Part shown: positions 43,447 through 53,287 of the stretch, piece after piece
Layout of the letters: every line of letters begins with the position of its first letter
Numbering within the stretch: position 1 is the stretch's first letter
Assembly (NCBI GenBank): GCA_023429565.1
Contig: JAEZDJ010000060.1
Span: 51,588-115,587 of the forward strand
Direction: 5' to 3'
DNA: 64,000 nucleotides
DNA from: Actinomycetes bacterium
GTDB taxonomy: Bacteria; Actinomycetota; Coriobacteriia; Coriobacteriales; Eggerthellaceae
Made by a program: the position numbers and the translations under genes
Notes under the pieces: generated by a model
What the model was told of the DNA's origin: nothing
Seen by the model: the letters and a program-made list of their open reading frames with translations, nothing else
The model's database searches: none

Positions 43447-44331
43447 ATGACCATGAGCTTCGAAATTGTTACTGATTCCAGCAGCAACCTCGTCGAGAGC
43501 ATGATCGAGGAGTTCGGGCTTCACATCCTGCCCCTCACCTTCATGGTGGACGGCGACGACACCGTGTATCAAAGCTACCTCAAGGGCGCCCACACCGATC
43601 TCTCCCAATTCTATGCGATGATGCGCGATGGCAAGGTGTTCAAGACATCCCTGCCAAACCTTGCCGACACCGAGGCACTCATGCGTGGCTTGCTGGATGC
43701 CGGGCGCGACATTCTCTACATCGGCTTTTCAAGCGGGCTCTCGGGCACATACGAGGCAACCGAGCTCCTCGTCAAACAACTGGCTGTCGAATTCCCGCAT
43801 CGCAAGATCTACGCCGTCGACACCCTGGCTGCATCCGGCGGCGAGGGACTGCTCGTCTGGCACGCCGTCCAACACGCCCGCAAGGGCATGCCTATCGCCG
43901 AGGTGCGAGATTGGATCGAGGACAACAAGCTGCATCTTGCCCATTGGTTCACCGTCGATGACCTCATGTTTCTGTTCCGAGGCGGCAGAGTGTCAAAGAC
44001 GAGCGCCTGGGCAGGAACCATGCTCAACATCAAGCCGGTCATGCATGTCGACGACGAAGGCCACCTCGTCCCGCTGGAAAAGGTCCGCGGGCGCAAGAAA
44101 TCCCTGAATGCACTCATCGACCACATGGACAAGTCGGCACGTCGTCCCGTTGAGGACCAGATGGTCTTCGTCACCCACGGAGATTGCATCGAGGAGGCAA
44201 AGTACGTTGCCGAACAGGTCAAGCAGCGCTTTGGGGTGAAAGAGGTCATCATCAACTATGTCGATCCCGTCATCGGAGCCCACTCAGGGCCCGGAACCAT
44301 GGCGTTGTTCTTCCTCGCCGACCAACGATAG
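43447..44331 (+). CDS. DegV-family fatty-acid-binding protein
   Basis: 294 aa. ATG at 43447 with AGAAGGA upstream. The N-terminus FEIVTDSSSNL, then FSSGLSGTYE and the central LHLAHWFTVDDLMFLFRGGRVSKT, with a C-terminal DPVIGAHSGPGTMALFF, are the DegV hallmarks. Such proteins hold a fatty acid and present it to acyl-phosphate-forming kinase FakA. No fakA is in the window. A TATACT box lies near 43395. Confidence 0.92.
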   Translation: MTMSFEIVTDSSSNLVESMIEEFGLHILPLTFMVDGDDTVYQSYLKGAHTDLSQFYAMMRDGKVFKTSLPNLADTEALMRGLLDAGRDILYIGFSSGLSGTYEATELLVKQLAVEFPHRKIYAVDTLAASGGEGLLVWHAVQHARKGMPIAEVRDWIEDNKLHLAHWFTVDDLMFLFRGGRVSKTSAWAGTMLNIKPVMHVDDEGHLVPLEKVRGRKKSLNALIDHMDKSARRPVEDQMVFVTHGDCIEEAKYVAEQVKQRFGVKEVIINYVDPVIGAHSGPGTMALFFLADQR

Positions 44332-44361
44332 GCGATTCCCCCGCAGCAAGGCCGCGCGGCT

Positions 44362-45732
44362 CTATTTGTAGTCTTCGGGATTCTTGGAAGAGGATCCCGT
44401 TGTGTTGCCTTCGCCACGAAGCTCGCGGCCGAAACGGACAGCCGACTCGCCAAAGCGGTTCTTGACAAGATCCGTCGCCTCGATGAGACCCCGCCTCCTC
44501 GCTTCGTCTTCGAGCGCAGGTTTGCCCACCTCTTCCGATCCGCCCTCTTCGGGCAAGTCAAACAAACTTTGCTGCACGATGGCGTCGCCCTCGAACCCCG
44601 TCATGGCGACGCCGATGAGCCGAACCGGCGTCCCCGGGTGCCACAGCTCGTCCACCATGTGAAAAAGCAGCGGCGTGTAGGACAGCTCATCGTCGCTTGC
44701 GTGGTCGAGTCTGCGCTGGACAGACCGGGTGCTTCGATCGTCGAAGCGCACGCGCAGGCTGAGCGTCCGGCCATGCAACCCCTTCTTGCGCATGCGTCGC
44801 CCGACTTTGGCGGCCATGGTCGCAATGGCCGCTTCGACGTCTTCGCGTGTCGTGAGGTCGGCGGCAAACGTCGTCTCGTTCGAGATGGATTTCACGGCAT
44901 CTCCCGACTCGACGGGAGCGTCATCGCCTCCATTCGCCCTCAAGTGCATGACCCGTCCGCTCTTTCCAAACAGTCGGAGCAGCATCCCCTCATCGGCATC
45001 GGCCAAATCGCCGAGCGTGCGGATGCCCTGAGCCTTCAGCTTTTTTTCAGCGGATTCTCCGACGCCGCTCATCGTGCGCACCGGCAAGGGAGCGAGAAAG
45101 GCACGCTCGCCTCCCGGATACACCGCCACGAGCCCCTGGGGCTTTTCCATGTCCGAAGCAATCTTGGCAATTGTCTTTGACGTGCCTAGCCCAATCGAAC
45201 AGGTGACGCCGAGCCGCTCCACGCGGCGCTGCACGCGCTGGGCGACGCCCACGGGATGCTCGCGGTTGACGGCCGTGGGGCTGATGTCGCAAAATGCCTC
45301 GTCGATGCTCACCTGCTGGACATGAGGGGTCTCGTCCCAAAGAATCTCCATGACCGCGTTCGAGAGTTCCCGATACCGGTCGAACCTGCCCTGCGTCCAG
45401 ACGGCGTCGGGACACAGCCGCCGCGCCACCGACGAGGGCATGGCACTGCGCACGCCATACCTGCGCGCTTCATACGATGCGGTGGAAACAACGCCGTGCT
45501 TGTCGGCATCCCCACCCACGATGACAGGCTTGCCGCGCCAAGCGGGATGATCGAGCTGCTCGACCGACGCGAAGAACGCATCGAGGTCCACGAGCATGAT
45601 GGCCGGTCCTTCCCACAGCGCGCGGTCGGCGCCCCCCGGTGCCGCGCCATCCTTCGACACGCCGGAATCGTCGCCATCGCCACCATTGCCCGGGCGACGC
45701 TTGCTATCGTTCTGTTCGAAAAGCTTTTTCAT
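44362..45732 (-). CDS. dinB: DNA polymerase IV (Y family)
   Basis: 456 aa. ATG at 45732; the frame extends upstream without a better site. The N-terminal 45 residues are polar. The palm motifs DLDAFFASVEQ and SIDEAF contain the catalytic acidic residues. RRYGVRSAMP and a little-finger domain follow. Near the C-terminus QQSLFDLP matches the beta-clamp binding motif (QxSLF). The enzyme bypasses damaged bases. Confidence 0.92.
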   Translation of the reverse strand: MKKLFEQNDSKRRPGNGGDGDDSGVSKDGAAPGGADRALWEGPAIMLVDLDAFFASVEQLDHPAWRGKPVIVGGDADKHGVVSTASYEARRYGVRSAMPSSVARRLCPDAVWTQGRFDRYRELSNAVMEILWDETPHVQQVSIDEAFCDISPTAVNREHPVGVAQRVQRRVERLGVTCSIGLGTSKTIAKIASDMEKPQGLVAVYPGGERAFLAPLPVRTMSGVGESAEKKLKAQGIRTLGDLADADEGMLLRLFGKSGRVMHLRANGGDDAPVESGDAVKSISNETTFAADLTTREDVEAAIATMAAKVGRRMRKKGLHGRTLSLRVRFDDRSTRSVQRRLDHASDDELSYTPLLFHMVDELWHPGTPVRLIGVAMTGFEGDAIVQQSLFDLPEEGGSEEVGKPALEDEARRRGLIEATDLVKNRFGESAVRFGRELRGEGNTTGSSSKNPEDYK

Positions 45733-45948
45733 GATGGCAATAAGTCTACCATGCACGACGCATGTCAGACCGAGTTGTGCTAGGATAGTCATTCCCCCGC
45801 AAGGAGACCGAGCTTCGGGAGCGACAGATGAAAAGCAGATCCGCACCGAACCGAGCCGCCCATCGCCCCACAAACCTCCCCTTCAGCGCTCGAACCACCC
45901 CATTGACAGGGATCGGTGACCTGTAAATTTTGCTGGAAAGGAGAGAAG

Positions 45949-47079
45949 ATGGCGGTGCTTGATGAATGCGGGACGCTTTTGGGCGTTCGCGACTGCGTGA
46001 CCGCCCTTCCCGAGCAGCTGCTCTCTCCCCCCTACGAACTTCGTACGGAAATGAATTGGATCGACTTCTCGGGCACGGCAAATCCGCTGGGAACTCCCCC
46101 CTCATTCATCCGGGCGATGGAAGCCGCCCTTGCAGCGGGCGAACAAAACTATCCGCCTGATCGCGAAGCCCATACGATGAGAAGCGTCTTGGCCCGACGC
46201 TACGGACTTCCTGTCGACTCGTTCCTCGTGGGAACAACCGTAGGCGACATGGTCAGGGCTGTCGCCCAAACCTACCAGCCCTGCACGGTTGGCGTGTCGG
46301 TTCCCGGCCCAGCCGAATACGCGCTTGCCGCGGGAAATGCAGGTCATCGCGTTGTCGAGATAGCGAGTCCGGCGGGATTCGTCGCACTCGACCCCGCAAC
46401 GGCGGCGCGTCACGGCATCCGATTCGATGCCGCCATCCTGGCGAATCCCAGCTATCCGACAAGCCGGCTGTTTCCCCAACCGACACTCGAGGCATATCTC
46501 GAAACATGCACCTGGGTCGTCGTCGACGAGCGTTCCATCGAGCTGACGCTTGGAGGAGAGAGCGCAGTCCCGCTCACCACCGAACATCGAAACCTCGTGG
46601 TCATCCGATCGCTGTGCGAACCGTTTGCCATGCCCGGCATCCCCGTCAGCTATTGCATAGCCCATCCAGACACCATCGCGCAGATCTCGCGCTTCTACGA
46701 CAGCTCAGGCGTTCCCATGTTCGCCGAGGTCATCGGCGAGCTTGCCCTGACGGAAAACGGCTATCTCGAAAGAACGCGCGAATTTCTGGACACAGAGATA
46801 CCCTGGCTTCAATGCATGCTCAACCTCATTCCCGGCATCGACATCTTTCCGGCTGAGGCAAATTACGTCATGTGCTCATTCGATGTCGGCGAAGACATGA
46901 ATCTCGGCGTCGACAACACGGACCAGCTGGCCAGCAGATTGCAGCTTGCCGGATTCCTCGTGCGAAAGCTCGAAGGCACGTTAGGCTTGGCGGATGACAA
47001 GTATTTCTGCGTTGCGGTTCGTACGCGCGAGGACAACGAAAAGCTCATCGCCGCCCTCCGCGACATCATCGGGGGATGA
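45949..47079 (+). CDS. Aminotransferase-fold (HisC/CobD-like) protein lacking the PLP lysine
   Basis: 376 aa. ATG at 45949 with AAAGGAG upstream. It aligns with HisC/CobD-type fold I enzymes over its length, but key residues differ. The family stretch R-T-F-S-K-A-y-G-L-A-G-L-R reads RSLCEPFAMPGIP here, so the Schiff-base Lys is Glu224 (codon GAA, 46618-46620) and the nearby Arg is Pro232. The usual NPNNPTG loop is NPSYPTS, the phosphate-binding GSDE region is TVGD, and the C-terminal substrate Arg is Cys (YFCVAVR). The aspartate for the PLP ring N (VVVDERS) remains. The frame is intact for 377 codons, so this is not obvious decay. It is likely a non-enzymatic or ligand-binding relative. Confidence 0.8.
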   Translation: MAVLDECGTLLGVRDCVTALPEQLLSPPYELRTEMNWIDFSGTANPLGTPPSFIRAMEAALAAGEQNYPPDREAHTMRSVLARRYGLPVDSFLVGTTVGDMVRAVAQTYQPCTVGVSVPGPAEYALAAGNAGHRVVEIASPAGFVALDPATAARHGIRFDAAILANPSYPTSRLFPQPTLEAYLETCTWVVVDERSIELTLGGESAVPLTTEHRNLVVIRSLCEPFAMPGIPVSYCIAHPDTIAQISRFYDSSGVPMFAEVIGELALTENGYLERTREFLDTEIPWLQCMLNLIPGIDIFPAEANYVMCSFDVGEDMNLGVDNTDQLASRLQLAGFLVRKLEGTLGLADDKYFCVAVRTREDNEKLIAALRDIIGG

Positions 47080-47916
47080 TCATTTTCTCCGATTCATCTC
47101 ATGAAGCAGCGACAGGCCTCGCAGCGTAAGCGTGTCGTCGGGCGTCGTCTCATGAGACAGCAAAGCCGCCAATTCAGATGCATTCGTTCCCGTGATGACG
47201 ATGCGGGTCTCATGTCCGAGCTCATTCCATATCATGTCGATGATTCCATCGATGCGCGCGACTTCTCCCATGACGACACCGGCCTGCATCGCCTCGCGCG
47301 TGGTCTTGCCGATAATGGCAGGCGGTGCCTGGACTTCAATGACGGGAAGGCGGGCAGCGGCGGCGGCAAGAGAGCGGGCAGCCAACTGCAAGCCAGCTGC
47401 TATGACTCCCCCGGCAAACGCCCCCTCGCTGTCGACGACTTCAAAATTCGTCGTTGTGCCCAGATCCACGATGATGAGCGGATGCCCGTATGCCGCCTTT
47501 GCGGCCACAAGGTCCGCCACGCGATCCGGTCCCACCTCCGACGGATCCTTGTAGTTCATCTTTATGCCGGTTTTCAATCCTGGTCCCACGACCAGGGGGC
47601 GACGGCCGCACGCATAACGCAGCGCCGATGTCCAAGGCTCCACAAGACCGGGAACGACGCAGGCCAAAATGGCGTCCGAGGGACGGATGCCACCCTTTGC
47701 GGCCATGTCACGATCATCGCCAGAATCAGTCATGGAGAAAAATCCGGCAAGGGCGAGACGGGCCTCGTCGGCGGTCATGCCGTCAGATGTCGTGATCTCC
47801 CAGAGGGAGGTAAACACGCCATCATTGAACAGGCCGAACCTTGTCTTGGTATTGCCGACGTCAACCGTCAGCACACACCTCGCCTTCTGATGGACATCCC
47901 GAAGCTCCCCAGTCAT
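47080..47916 (-). CDS. coaX: Type III pantothenate kinase
   Basis: 278 aa. The phosphate-binding motif is TVDVGNTKTRFGLF. GPDRVADLVAAKA is the pantothenate-site motif and IVDLGTTTNFEVV is the family's third motif. It uses ATP, usually with a monovalent cation, to phosphorylate pantothenate. Its stop directly abuts the stop of the convergent aminotransferase-like gene. It makes the substrate that CoaBC (36277-37545) uses. Confidence 0.92.
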   Translation of the reverse strand: MTGELRDVHQKARCVLTVDVGNTKTRFGLFNDGVFTSLWEITTSDGMTADEARLALAGFFSMTDSGDDRDMAAKGGIRPSDAILACVVPGLVEPWTSALRYACGRRPLVVGPGLKTGIKMNYKDPSEVGPDRVADLVAAKAAYGHPLIIVDLGTTTNFEVVDSEGAFAGGVIAAGLQLAARSLAAAAARLPVIEVQAPPAIIGKTTREAMQAGVVMGEVARIDGIIDMIWNELGHETRIVITGTNASELAALLSHETTPDDTLTLRGLSLLHEMNRRK

Positions 47917-48062
47917 CGAATCTCACCTTCCAACGAATTCACCCACACTATTGCATGATTGACGATGTTCCTCGCCGTCTGTGCCGATTATACTGTAACG
48001 GTTCATCCAGTAACCCGACTTCTCGCAACAAGGGGAAGCGGATATACGAAAAGGAGCATGCT

Positions 48063-49775
48063 ATGAACTCTGTCAAGGGTCAGTTGACCCTCCGGGGCGT
48101 CCTCATCGGATGCGCCGGATGCGTCGTCATCACCGCCGCATCGGTGTACACAGCCCTCAAGATGGGAGCACTGCCCTGGCCCATCGTGTTTGCGGCAATC
48201 ATCTCATTGTTCTTTCTGAAGGCGCTTGGACGGGGCCAAGCCAGCCTCAATGAAGTCAACGTCACCCATACGGTGATGTCGGCCGGAGCCATGGTGGGAG
48301 GCGGTCTGGCCTTCACCATTCCCGGCATCTGGATGCTCGGGTATGCAGGCGATTCCGGATGGATGGACATGGCCCTCGTCGCCCTTTCAGGCGTCTCTCT
48401 CGGACTCGTCAGCACCGCGCTCCTTCGACGGCATTTCATCGAGGAATCCGGGCTCGAGTATCCCATCGGCGAAGCCGCCGCACAAACGATCATCGCAGGC
48501 GACGCCGGTGGAAGAACGGGGTTGAAGCTGTTTGGGTCCATGGGCCTTGCCGGGCTGTACACCGCGCTGCGCGACTGGCTCGGTGTCATCCCAACGCTTC
48601 TTTTTGGCAACATGGGAATTCCGGGAGTGGCATTTGGCATCTACAATTCGCCCATGCTGCTGGCGGTCGGATTCCTTGTGGGAACCGGCGCGGTTGTCGT
48701 ATGGTTCGCCGGTGCCGTTCTTGCGAACTTCGGATTGATCGCGGGAGCATCGTCTGTCGGCCTCTGGGACGTAGCCACTGGTCAGAGCATCGTCTCAAGC
48801 CTTGGCATGGGCCTCATGATGGGAGCAGGGGTGGGCGTCGTGTTCAAAGACGTCCTTCCGAAGGCCATCCATGCGCTTCGGAAGGCAAAAAACGCCGGCA
48901 CGACGCTGGCGGGTGCCGGATCGAGGGACCGCAGTGGAGCCCCGAGCAACGGAATCCGGTTCGGCGGCATACGGCTCACCGCCGGCCTCGCCGCACTGGC
49001 GGTCGCGGCCACGGCGCTTGTCATCTGCTTCGCGCTCGGCCTCGGACCGCTTCCCGCCATCATCGTGGTCGCCCTCGCCTTTGTCGCAACGGCCATGAGT
49101 GCGCAGAGCGTCGGGCAGACCGGCATCGATCCGATGGAGATATTCGGCCTCATCGTGCTTCTGGCAGTAGCGGCCGCCTCCGACCTTCCCCATGTGCAGC
49201 TGTTCTTCGTGGCAGGCATCGTCGCCGTCGCCTGTGGGCTCGCCGGCGACGTGATGAACGACTTCCATGCCGGGCGGGTGTTGGGCACGAGCGCGAAAGC
49301 CCAGTGGCTCGGCCAGGCCATCGGCGCGGTGCTCGGAGCATTCGTCGCTGTGGCGGTCATGACCGTGCTCGTGTCGGCATACGGCCCCGAGGCGTTCGGA
49401 CCCCAAGGAACGTTCGTTTCGGCACAGGCTTCCGTCGTGGCCACCATGGTGTCGGGCATCCCGTCACTTCCGGCATTTGGCATAGGCTTGGCAGGAGGCT
49501 TCATCCTCTATTTGGTGGGCTTTCCCTCCATGATGCTGGGACTTGGCGTCTACCTTCCCTTTTATCTGTCATTTTCAGCTTTTATCGGCGCCATGGCAAA
49601 GCTTGTCTATGATGGCGTCTGCAAGCATCGCCGTTCGGGGCTTGCGCCCGAGGAAGCCGCAACGAGGGAGAAGGCACAGGCCGAGACCGGACTGATCGTG
49701 TCAAGCGGTGTCTTGGGCGGAGAATCGGTCGTCGGCGTGCTGGTGGCATTGAGCGCCCTGTTCGCCGGCATGTAA
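48063..49775 (+). CDS. OPT-family oligopeptide transporter
   Basis: 570 aa. ATG at 48063 with AAGGAG upstream. About 14-15 membrane segments rich in Gly/Ala. The N-terminal LTLRGVLIGCAGCVVITAAS and the internal ESGLEYPIGEAAAQTIIAGD are OPT-family signatures; GQTGIDPMEIFGLIV is in the second half. OPT proteins import oligopeptides or metal chelates with protons. In an amino-acid-fermenting anaerobe peptides are the likely cargo (inference). Confidence 0.88.
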   Translation: MNSVKGQLTLRGVLIGCAGCVVITAASVYTALKMGALPWPIVFAAIISLFFLKALGRGQASLNEVNVTHTVMSAGAMVGGGLAFTIPGIWMLGYAGDSGWMDMALVALSGVSLGLVSTALLRRHFIEESGLEYPIGEAAAQTIIAGDAGGRTGLKLFGSMGLAGLYTALRDWLGVIPTLLFGNMGIPGVAFGIYNSPMLLAVGFLVGTGAVVVWFAGAVLANFGLIAGASSVGLWDVATGQSIVSSLGMGLMMGAGVGVVFKDVLPKAIHALRKAKNAGTTLAGAGSRDRSGAPSNGIRFGGIRLTAGLAALAVAATALVICFALGLGPLPAIIVVALAFVATAMSAQSVGQTGIDPMEIFGLIVLLAVAAASDLPHVQLFFVAGIVAVACGLAGDVMNDFHAGRVLGTSAKAQWLGQAIGAVLGAFVAVAVMTVLVSAYGPEAFGPQGTFVSAQASVVATMVSGIPSLPAFGIGLAGGFILYLVGFPSMMLGLGVYLPFYLSFSAFIGAMAKLVYDGVCKHRRSGLAPEEAATREKAQAETGLIVSSGVLGGESVVGVLVALSALFAGM

Positions 49776-49782
49776 ATCAAGC

Positions 49783-49814
49783 GCGGGCTCTGCCTCGCAT
49801 GCGTCAGAGCCCGC
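49783..49814. terminator. Bidirectional hairpin between the OPT and glycosyltransferase genes
   Basis: Ten-base arms GCGGGCTCTG and CAGAGCCCGC around a 12-base loop, between convergent genes. No T-run follows. Confidence 0.6.
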
Positions 49815-49828
49815 AACCTGCAAAACGA

Positions 49829-50851
49829 TCAATTGAACTTGAATATCCTCTGAGCCATGCGATACCCGGTGATGCCAATGCGGCGGCCGAGCTGCGTGGG
49901 AAGGTTCGTCCCCATATTGAGGGCGCTGCGACGGATGCGACGATAGACATCGGGGTTGTTTTGCTTCAAATAGTCCCAAATGGCCTCACGCTTGTCTTCG
50001 GCCTCATCCGTGTCGATCATCCGTAGGAAAATGGAGCAGATGCACATCATCATGGAGAGATAGTTCTCCATATAGTGCTCGAGACGCTTCTCGGGCACCC
50101 CATCCGGCAGACGCACCGCATCGATCATGAGACGAGTCACTCGGAGCTGCTGGTCAATGCGGCCCATCATCACGCTCTCGTTGACGCTCTGGTCCTCGCG
50201 TCCGATGTAATAGCGATACATGTCCACATCGCGATAGTACAGGGTTTTGACATGGGGCAAGGGCACGTACACGAAGATGTTGTCAACGTAGAAGGTATGC
50301 TGCGGAAGCACCAGGCCGATATCGCGCAACAGCTGCGTGCGATAGATGACGGAATGCATCAAAAGGTACTGGCTCTGCAGGAAATGACCGACCTCGTTCC
50401 AACCGAACTCGTGGCCTTCCGGAAAAACGTTGCGATAATGCATGACCGTGCGTGAGTCCTCATGGACCTTCTCATACACGTAGTTCCCAATGACAAGATC
50501 GGTCTGGACCTCTCTCTCCCCCTGAAGCCGCAGGTAATCCATGATTTCTCGCATCGCGGGCGCATCGAGCCAGTCATCGGAATCGACCACTTTGAAATAG
50601 CGCCCCGTGGCATGGGAAAGGCCTGTGTTGACCGCCTGGCCATGGCCGCCGTTTTCCTGATGCACTGCGCAAATGATGCCGGGAACCCGCTCTTGCCACG
50701 CATCGGCCTTGGCAGCCGTGTCATCCTTGGTCGACCCATCGTCGACTATGATGATCTCGATGTCGTCGCCGCATTTGAGGATTGACTCTATGCAGACGTC
50801 CATATAGGCAGCCGAATTGTAGCAGGGCACCGCGAAGGTGATGGTCTTCAT
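49829..50851 (-). CDS. Family 2 glycosyltransferase
   Basis: 340 aa GT-A enzyme. N-terminal FAVPCYNSAAYMDVCIESIL, the IIIVDDGSTKDDT motif, and the metal-binding VVDSDDWLDAPAMRE. The C-terminal 100 residues are charged and helical, without clear membrane segments. It follows UDP-galactopyranose mutase by 6 bases, so it may transfer a galactofuranose or another hexose to a cell-wall glycan. The acceptor is unknown. Confidence 0.88.
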   Translation of the reverse strand: MKTITFAVPCYNSAAYMDVCIESILKCGDDIEIIIVDDGSTKDDTAAKADAWQERVPGIICAVHQENGGHGQAVNTGLSHATGRYFKVVDSDDWLDAPAMREIMDYLRLQGEREVQTDLVIGNYVYEKVHEDSRTVMHYRNVFPEGHEFGWNEVGHFLQSQYLLMHSVIYRTQLLRDIGLVLPQHTFYVDNIFVYVPLPHVKTLYYRDVDMYRYYIGREDQSVNESVMMGRIDQQLRVTRLMIDAVRLPDGVPEKRLEHYMENYLSMMMCICSIFLRMIDTDEAEDKREAIWDYLKQNNPDVYRRIRRSALNMGTNLPTQLGRRIGITGYRMAQRIFKFN

Positions 50852-50857
50852 GAAAGG

Positions 50858-52072
50858 CTACCTCGCGAGTTCGTCGGCAAGGGCGAGAGCCCGCCCGATG
50901 ATGACGTCCATATTGTAATAACGATACTCGGCCAACCTGCCAAGAGGGTGGAAATTGGGCAAGGTCGAGGTCAGCGTGCGATAGCGATTGTAGTGAGCCG
51001 TGTTTTCGTCCGAGAGTATGGCGTAGTACGGCGTCTGCGTCTTCGGATCGTCATAGGCGTGGCTGTACTCTTTCATCAAGGTGGTCTTGTCGGATTCCTG
51101 ACCCGTCAGATACGTGAACTCGGTGACGCGCGTGTAATCCTCGGTCACCGTGAAGTTCACCGTGCCGCAAGGAAGCACATGCGGTGCAGCGTGCGTCTCG
51201 TACACGAAATCGAGGCTGCGGTAAGGCAGACGGCCAAACCGGGAAAGAAACAACTCGTCGAGAGGGCCGGTGTAGATGATGGGGCCGGAGAACGGCTGAT
51301 CCTTGATGGATATGCCAGCAAGCGGAGCATCCTCGTCGCCGCTTTCGAATTCAAGGTCAAACACGCTTTCGGCCTCGGTGCTCAAGCACACGCAGATGTT
51401 CTCGTGGTCGAGCATGTGGTCAAACAACGGCGTGTAGCCGTTGAGGGGCATGCCCTGATAGGAGTCTTGGAAATAGCGGTTATCGCGTGAAACGAACACC
51501 GGAACACGTGCCGTGACGCTCGGATCAACCTCTTCAGGCGTGAGACCCCACTGCTTTTGCGTGTAGTAGAGAAAGACGTTTTTATAGATGAAATCGGCGA
51601 TCTCCGTCAGTTCGGGGTCATCTTGGCTGCGGAGCTCGTTGATCGTCACCTTCCGCTCGTCGCCAAATGTCTCGATGAGCTTGTCGATGAGCTTCGCCGC
51701 CTTCTCCTTGCCGAAGACGATCTCCATGGAATTCTTGTTGAACGGCACCGGCATGTAGGTGCCGTACCAGTCAGCGAGCACCTCGTGCTGATAGTCGCGC
51801 CATTCGGTGAAACGCCGCACGTAGTCGAATGCGCGCTTGTCGTTGGTATGAAAGATATGGGGACCATAACGATGCACCAAGATGCCGGCTTCGTCCTCCT
51901 CGTCGTACATGTTTCCGCCGATATGCGAGCGGCGTTCGATGATGAGCACCCGCTTGCCCGACCGCTCGGCCAACTCCCGGGCAACAACACTCCCGGCAAA
52001 CCCGCTCCCGACGACCACAGCGTCATATTCGGCGATGTCGACATCTCTGAACTCGCAGTACTGCACGCCCAT
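50858..52072 (-). CDS. glf: UDP-galactopyranose mutase
   Basis: 404 aa. ATG at 52072 with AAGGAAGG upstream. The Rossmann motif is VVVGSGFAGSVVARELAE. The UGM signature RRSHIGGNMYDE (FAD binding), GPHIFHT and the C-terminal LGRLAEYRYYNMD are all present. It converts UDP-galactopyranose to UDP-galactofuranose with reduced FAD. With the glycosyltransferase downstream it implies galactofuranose in a surface polymer. Confidence 0.93.
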   Translation of the reverse strand: MGVQYCEFRDVDIAEYDAVVVGSGFAGSVVARELAERSGKRVLIIERRSHIGGNMYDEEDEAGILVHRYGPHIFHTNDKRAFDYVRRFTEWRDYQHEVLADWYGTYMPVPFNKNSMEIVFGKEKAAKLIDKLIETFGDERKVTINELRSQDDPELTEIADFIYKNVFLYYTQKQWGLTPEEVDPSVTARVPVFVSRDNRYFQDSYQGMPLNGYTPLFDHMLDHENICVCLSTEAESVFDLEFESGDEDAPLAGISIKDQPFSGPIIYTGPLDELFLSRFGRLPYRSLDFVYETHAAPHVLPCGTVNFTVTEDYTRVTEFTYLTGQESDKTTLMKEYSHAYDDPKTQTPYYAILSDENTAHYNRYRTLTSTLPNFHPLGRLAEYRYYNMDVIIGRALALADELAR

Positions 52073-52218
52073 GGGTACCTTCCTTGTCCTTTAAACAGCA
52101 AACCGGGCCTTCCCTGGCCCGAAATATGCGCATATTGCACCGGGAGTCATTTTACCGGGAAGCTCAAACGCTGGGTGAATTATCATACAAACCGAATAAG
52201 TTATGAAAGGATGGTGCA

Positions 52219-53217
52219 ATGAGTTCTTTTCTTGATTCCATGCTGTCCCGAGCCAAAGCGGATCGGCAGACCATCGTCTTGCCCGAAGGCGACGATGAGC
52301 GCACGCTTGCAGCAGCCGAGCGCATACTCGCCAGAGGAGTCGCCAATCTGATCATTCTCGGCGACGCCGCTTCCATCGAGGCGAGCGCCTACGAGCTGTC
52401 AGGAGCAACCGTCATCGACCCGCGCACCTCCGATCTTCGCACAGAACTTGCGGCCACGCTTCTGGATCTCCGCCAACGCAAGGGAATGACCGCCGAAAAG
52501 GCGCTCGAGCTCATGGATGACGTCCTGTACTTCGGCGTCATGATGGTCAAGACGGGACGAGCGGACGGCATGGTGGCCGGCGCGCGCCATGCCACGGGAG
52601 ACGTCTTGAGACCCTGCCTGCAAATACTCAAGACGGCACCGGGCGTGAGATTGGTCAGCTCCTTCTTCGTCATGGTGGTTCCCAACTGCGACAAGGGCCA
52701 GCAGGGAACGTTCATCTTCTCAGATTGCGGCCTGGAAGTTCAGCCCGACGCAGAGAAGTTGGCCCACATTGCGGTCAATTCCGCACGGTCATGGAAAGCC
52801 CTCATGGGCACCGAGCCAGCGGTCGCGCTGCTCTCCCACTCGACCTACGGCTCAGCCAAGAACGACGATGCATCCAAGGTGGTCGAGGCGACAGCCATCG
52901 CAAAGGAACTCGCTCCCGACCTTGCCCTTGATGGCGAGTTGCAGCTCGATGCGGCCATCGTCGAGTCCGTGGGGGCAAGCAAGGCTCCCGACTCCCCGGT
53001 TGCAGGGCGAGCCAATGTGCTGGTGTTTCCCGATCTCGATGCGGGAAACATCGGATACAAGCTGGTTCAGCGGCTGGCGGGCGCAGAGGCCTATGGACCG
53101 GTCACTCAGGGAATTTCCGCTCCGGTCAACGATCTGTCGCGAGGCTGCACCGCCGATGACATCGTGGGCGTGATCGCCATCACCTGCGTGCAGGCTCAAG
53201 CTCGCAAGAGCGAATAG
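52219..53217 (+). CDS. pta: Phosphate acetyltransferase
   Basis: 332 aa. ATG at 52219 with AAAGGATGG upstream. Short-form Pta: the N-terminal IVLPEGDDERTLAAAERIL, then GVMMVKTGRADGMVAGARHAT and the C-terminal FPDLDAGNIGYKLVQRLAGAEAYGP. It interconverts acetyl-CoA and acetyl phosphate. It faces ackA, with the shared terminator between them. Confidence 0.94.
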   Translation: MSSFLDSMLSRAKADRQTIVLPEGDDERTLAAAERILARGVANLIILGDAASIEASAYELSGATVIDPRTSDLRTELAATLLDLRQRKGMTAEKALELMDDVLYFGVMMVKTGRADGMVAGARHATGDVLRPCLQILKTAPGVRLVSSFFVMVVPNCDKGQQGTFIFSDCGLEVQPDAEKLAHIAVNSARSWKALMGTEPAVALLSHSTYGSAKNDDASKVVEATAIAKELAPDLALDGELQLDAAIVESVGASKAPDSPVAGRANVLVFPDLDAGNIGYKLVQRLAGAEAYGPVTQGISAPVNDLSRGCTADDIVGVIAITCVQAQARKSE

Positions 53218-53228
53218 CCGCAACAGAA

Positions 53229-53260
53229 AAAGCTCGGGACTTTCGTCCCGAGCTTTTTTA
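53229..53260. terminator. Shared bidirectional terminator between pta and ackA
   Basis: A perfect stem AGCTCGGGAC/GTCCCGAGCT with a TTTC loop and A/T runs on both sides (AAAAAG before, TTTTTT after), between the convergent stops at 53217 and 53288. Confidence 0.92.
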
Positions 53261-53287
53261 GAAATCTGCAGAAACGGGACCGACCAG

